Below are positions 6,103-6,222 of a DNA stretch of 6,222 nt, piece by piece. Source of the stretch: Chlorobiota bacterium (lineage in GTDB: Bacteria; Bacteroidota; Bacteroidia; Flavobacteriales; Flavobacteriaceae); assembly GCA_013153655.1 (NCBI GenBank), contig JAADEB010000054.1, forward strand, positions 1-6,222. The letters are read 5' to 3'. Each line of letters opens with the position of its first letter. Position 1 is the first letter of the stretch. Under the pieces are notes generated by a model, which saw only the letters and a program-made list of their open reading frames with translations, did not search any database and was not told the origin of the DNA. The position numbers were made by a program, and so were the translations under genes.

Positions 6103-6130
6103 TTATCCGTTCCACGTTTTCCGTTTTCCG
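6103..6130 (-). repeat. Heptamer tandem array, inverted copy
   Basis: Read on the minus strand this is CGGAAAA, CGGAAAA, CGTGGAA, CGGATAA: four 7-base units of the same kind as the array at 5777-5804 but in the opposite orientation. It lies upstream of the half palindrome, in what should be coding DNA of the T9SS gene. Confidence 0.65.
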
Positions 6131-6222
6131 GCGCATTGGCCTTGCGCGTTGGGTTTGCGCGAACCGGCGAAGCGATATGCGCGGAGGCCTTGCCGAAGTT
6201 CCGGCCGCGGAATGCCGGCGGA
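6131..6222. other. GC-rich edge segment, not interpretable
   Basis: This end segment is strongly GC-rich. On the minus strand all three frames are open through it. The frame in register with the T9SS tail contains a SPVRANPT string that faintly recalls the NPT of a sorting-domain start, but spacing and the rest do not fit. It is probably coding or repeat DNA continuing past the window. Confidence 0.3.

Overview
The window reads as chromosomal DNA from a member of the Bacteroidota, most likely order Bacteroidales. The evidence is a GyrA C-terminal domain with a TNRGGKG blade motif, followed after 13 bases by an exported tetratricopeptide protein. Genes lack Shine-Dalgarno sequences, and at the right edge there is a type IX secretion C-terminal sorting tail, a system confined to this phylum. 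Species cannot be told from the sequence.

Layout from left to right: (1) 2-952, plus strand, the 3' part of gyrA, cut by the window edge; (2) 966-2201, plus strand, a secreted TPR protein, probably co-transcribed with gyrA and closed by a strong intrinsic terminator at 2226-2259; (3) 2269-3207, an AT-rich stretch holding a degenerate palindromic repeat (2295-2410), gene-poor DNA, and one plausible small two-helix membrane protein on the minus strand (2902-3108) whose stop codon abuts a long hairpin; (4) 3208-5592, minus strand, a complete penicillin-acylase-family N-terminal-nucleophile hydrolase with an N-terminal membrane segment; (5) 5593-5999, an intergenic stretch packed with short tandem arrays of period 6, 7 and 8 and palindromic elements; (6) 6000-6222, minus strand, the last codons of a T9SS cargo protein whose frame is broken by a copy of the same palindromic repeat and by a heptamer array.

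The first two genes form a housekeeping unit: DNA gyrase plus an envelope-directed TPR protein of unknown role. The acylase is a stand-alone cell-envelope amide hydrolase; no neighbour suggests its substrate. No convincing new multi-gene system is visible. The parts most worth a second look are the repeat cluster at 5625-6130, which appears to have invaded the 3' end of a T9SS gene, and the AT-rich island with its small membrane protein and 18-pair hairpin.
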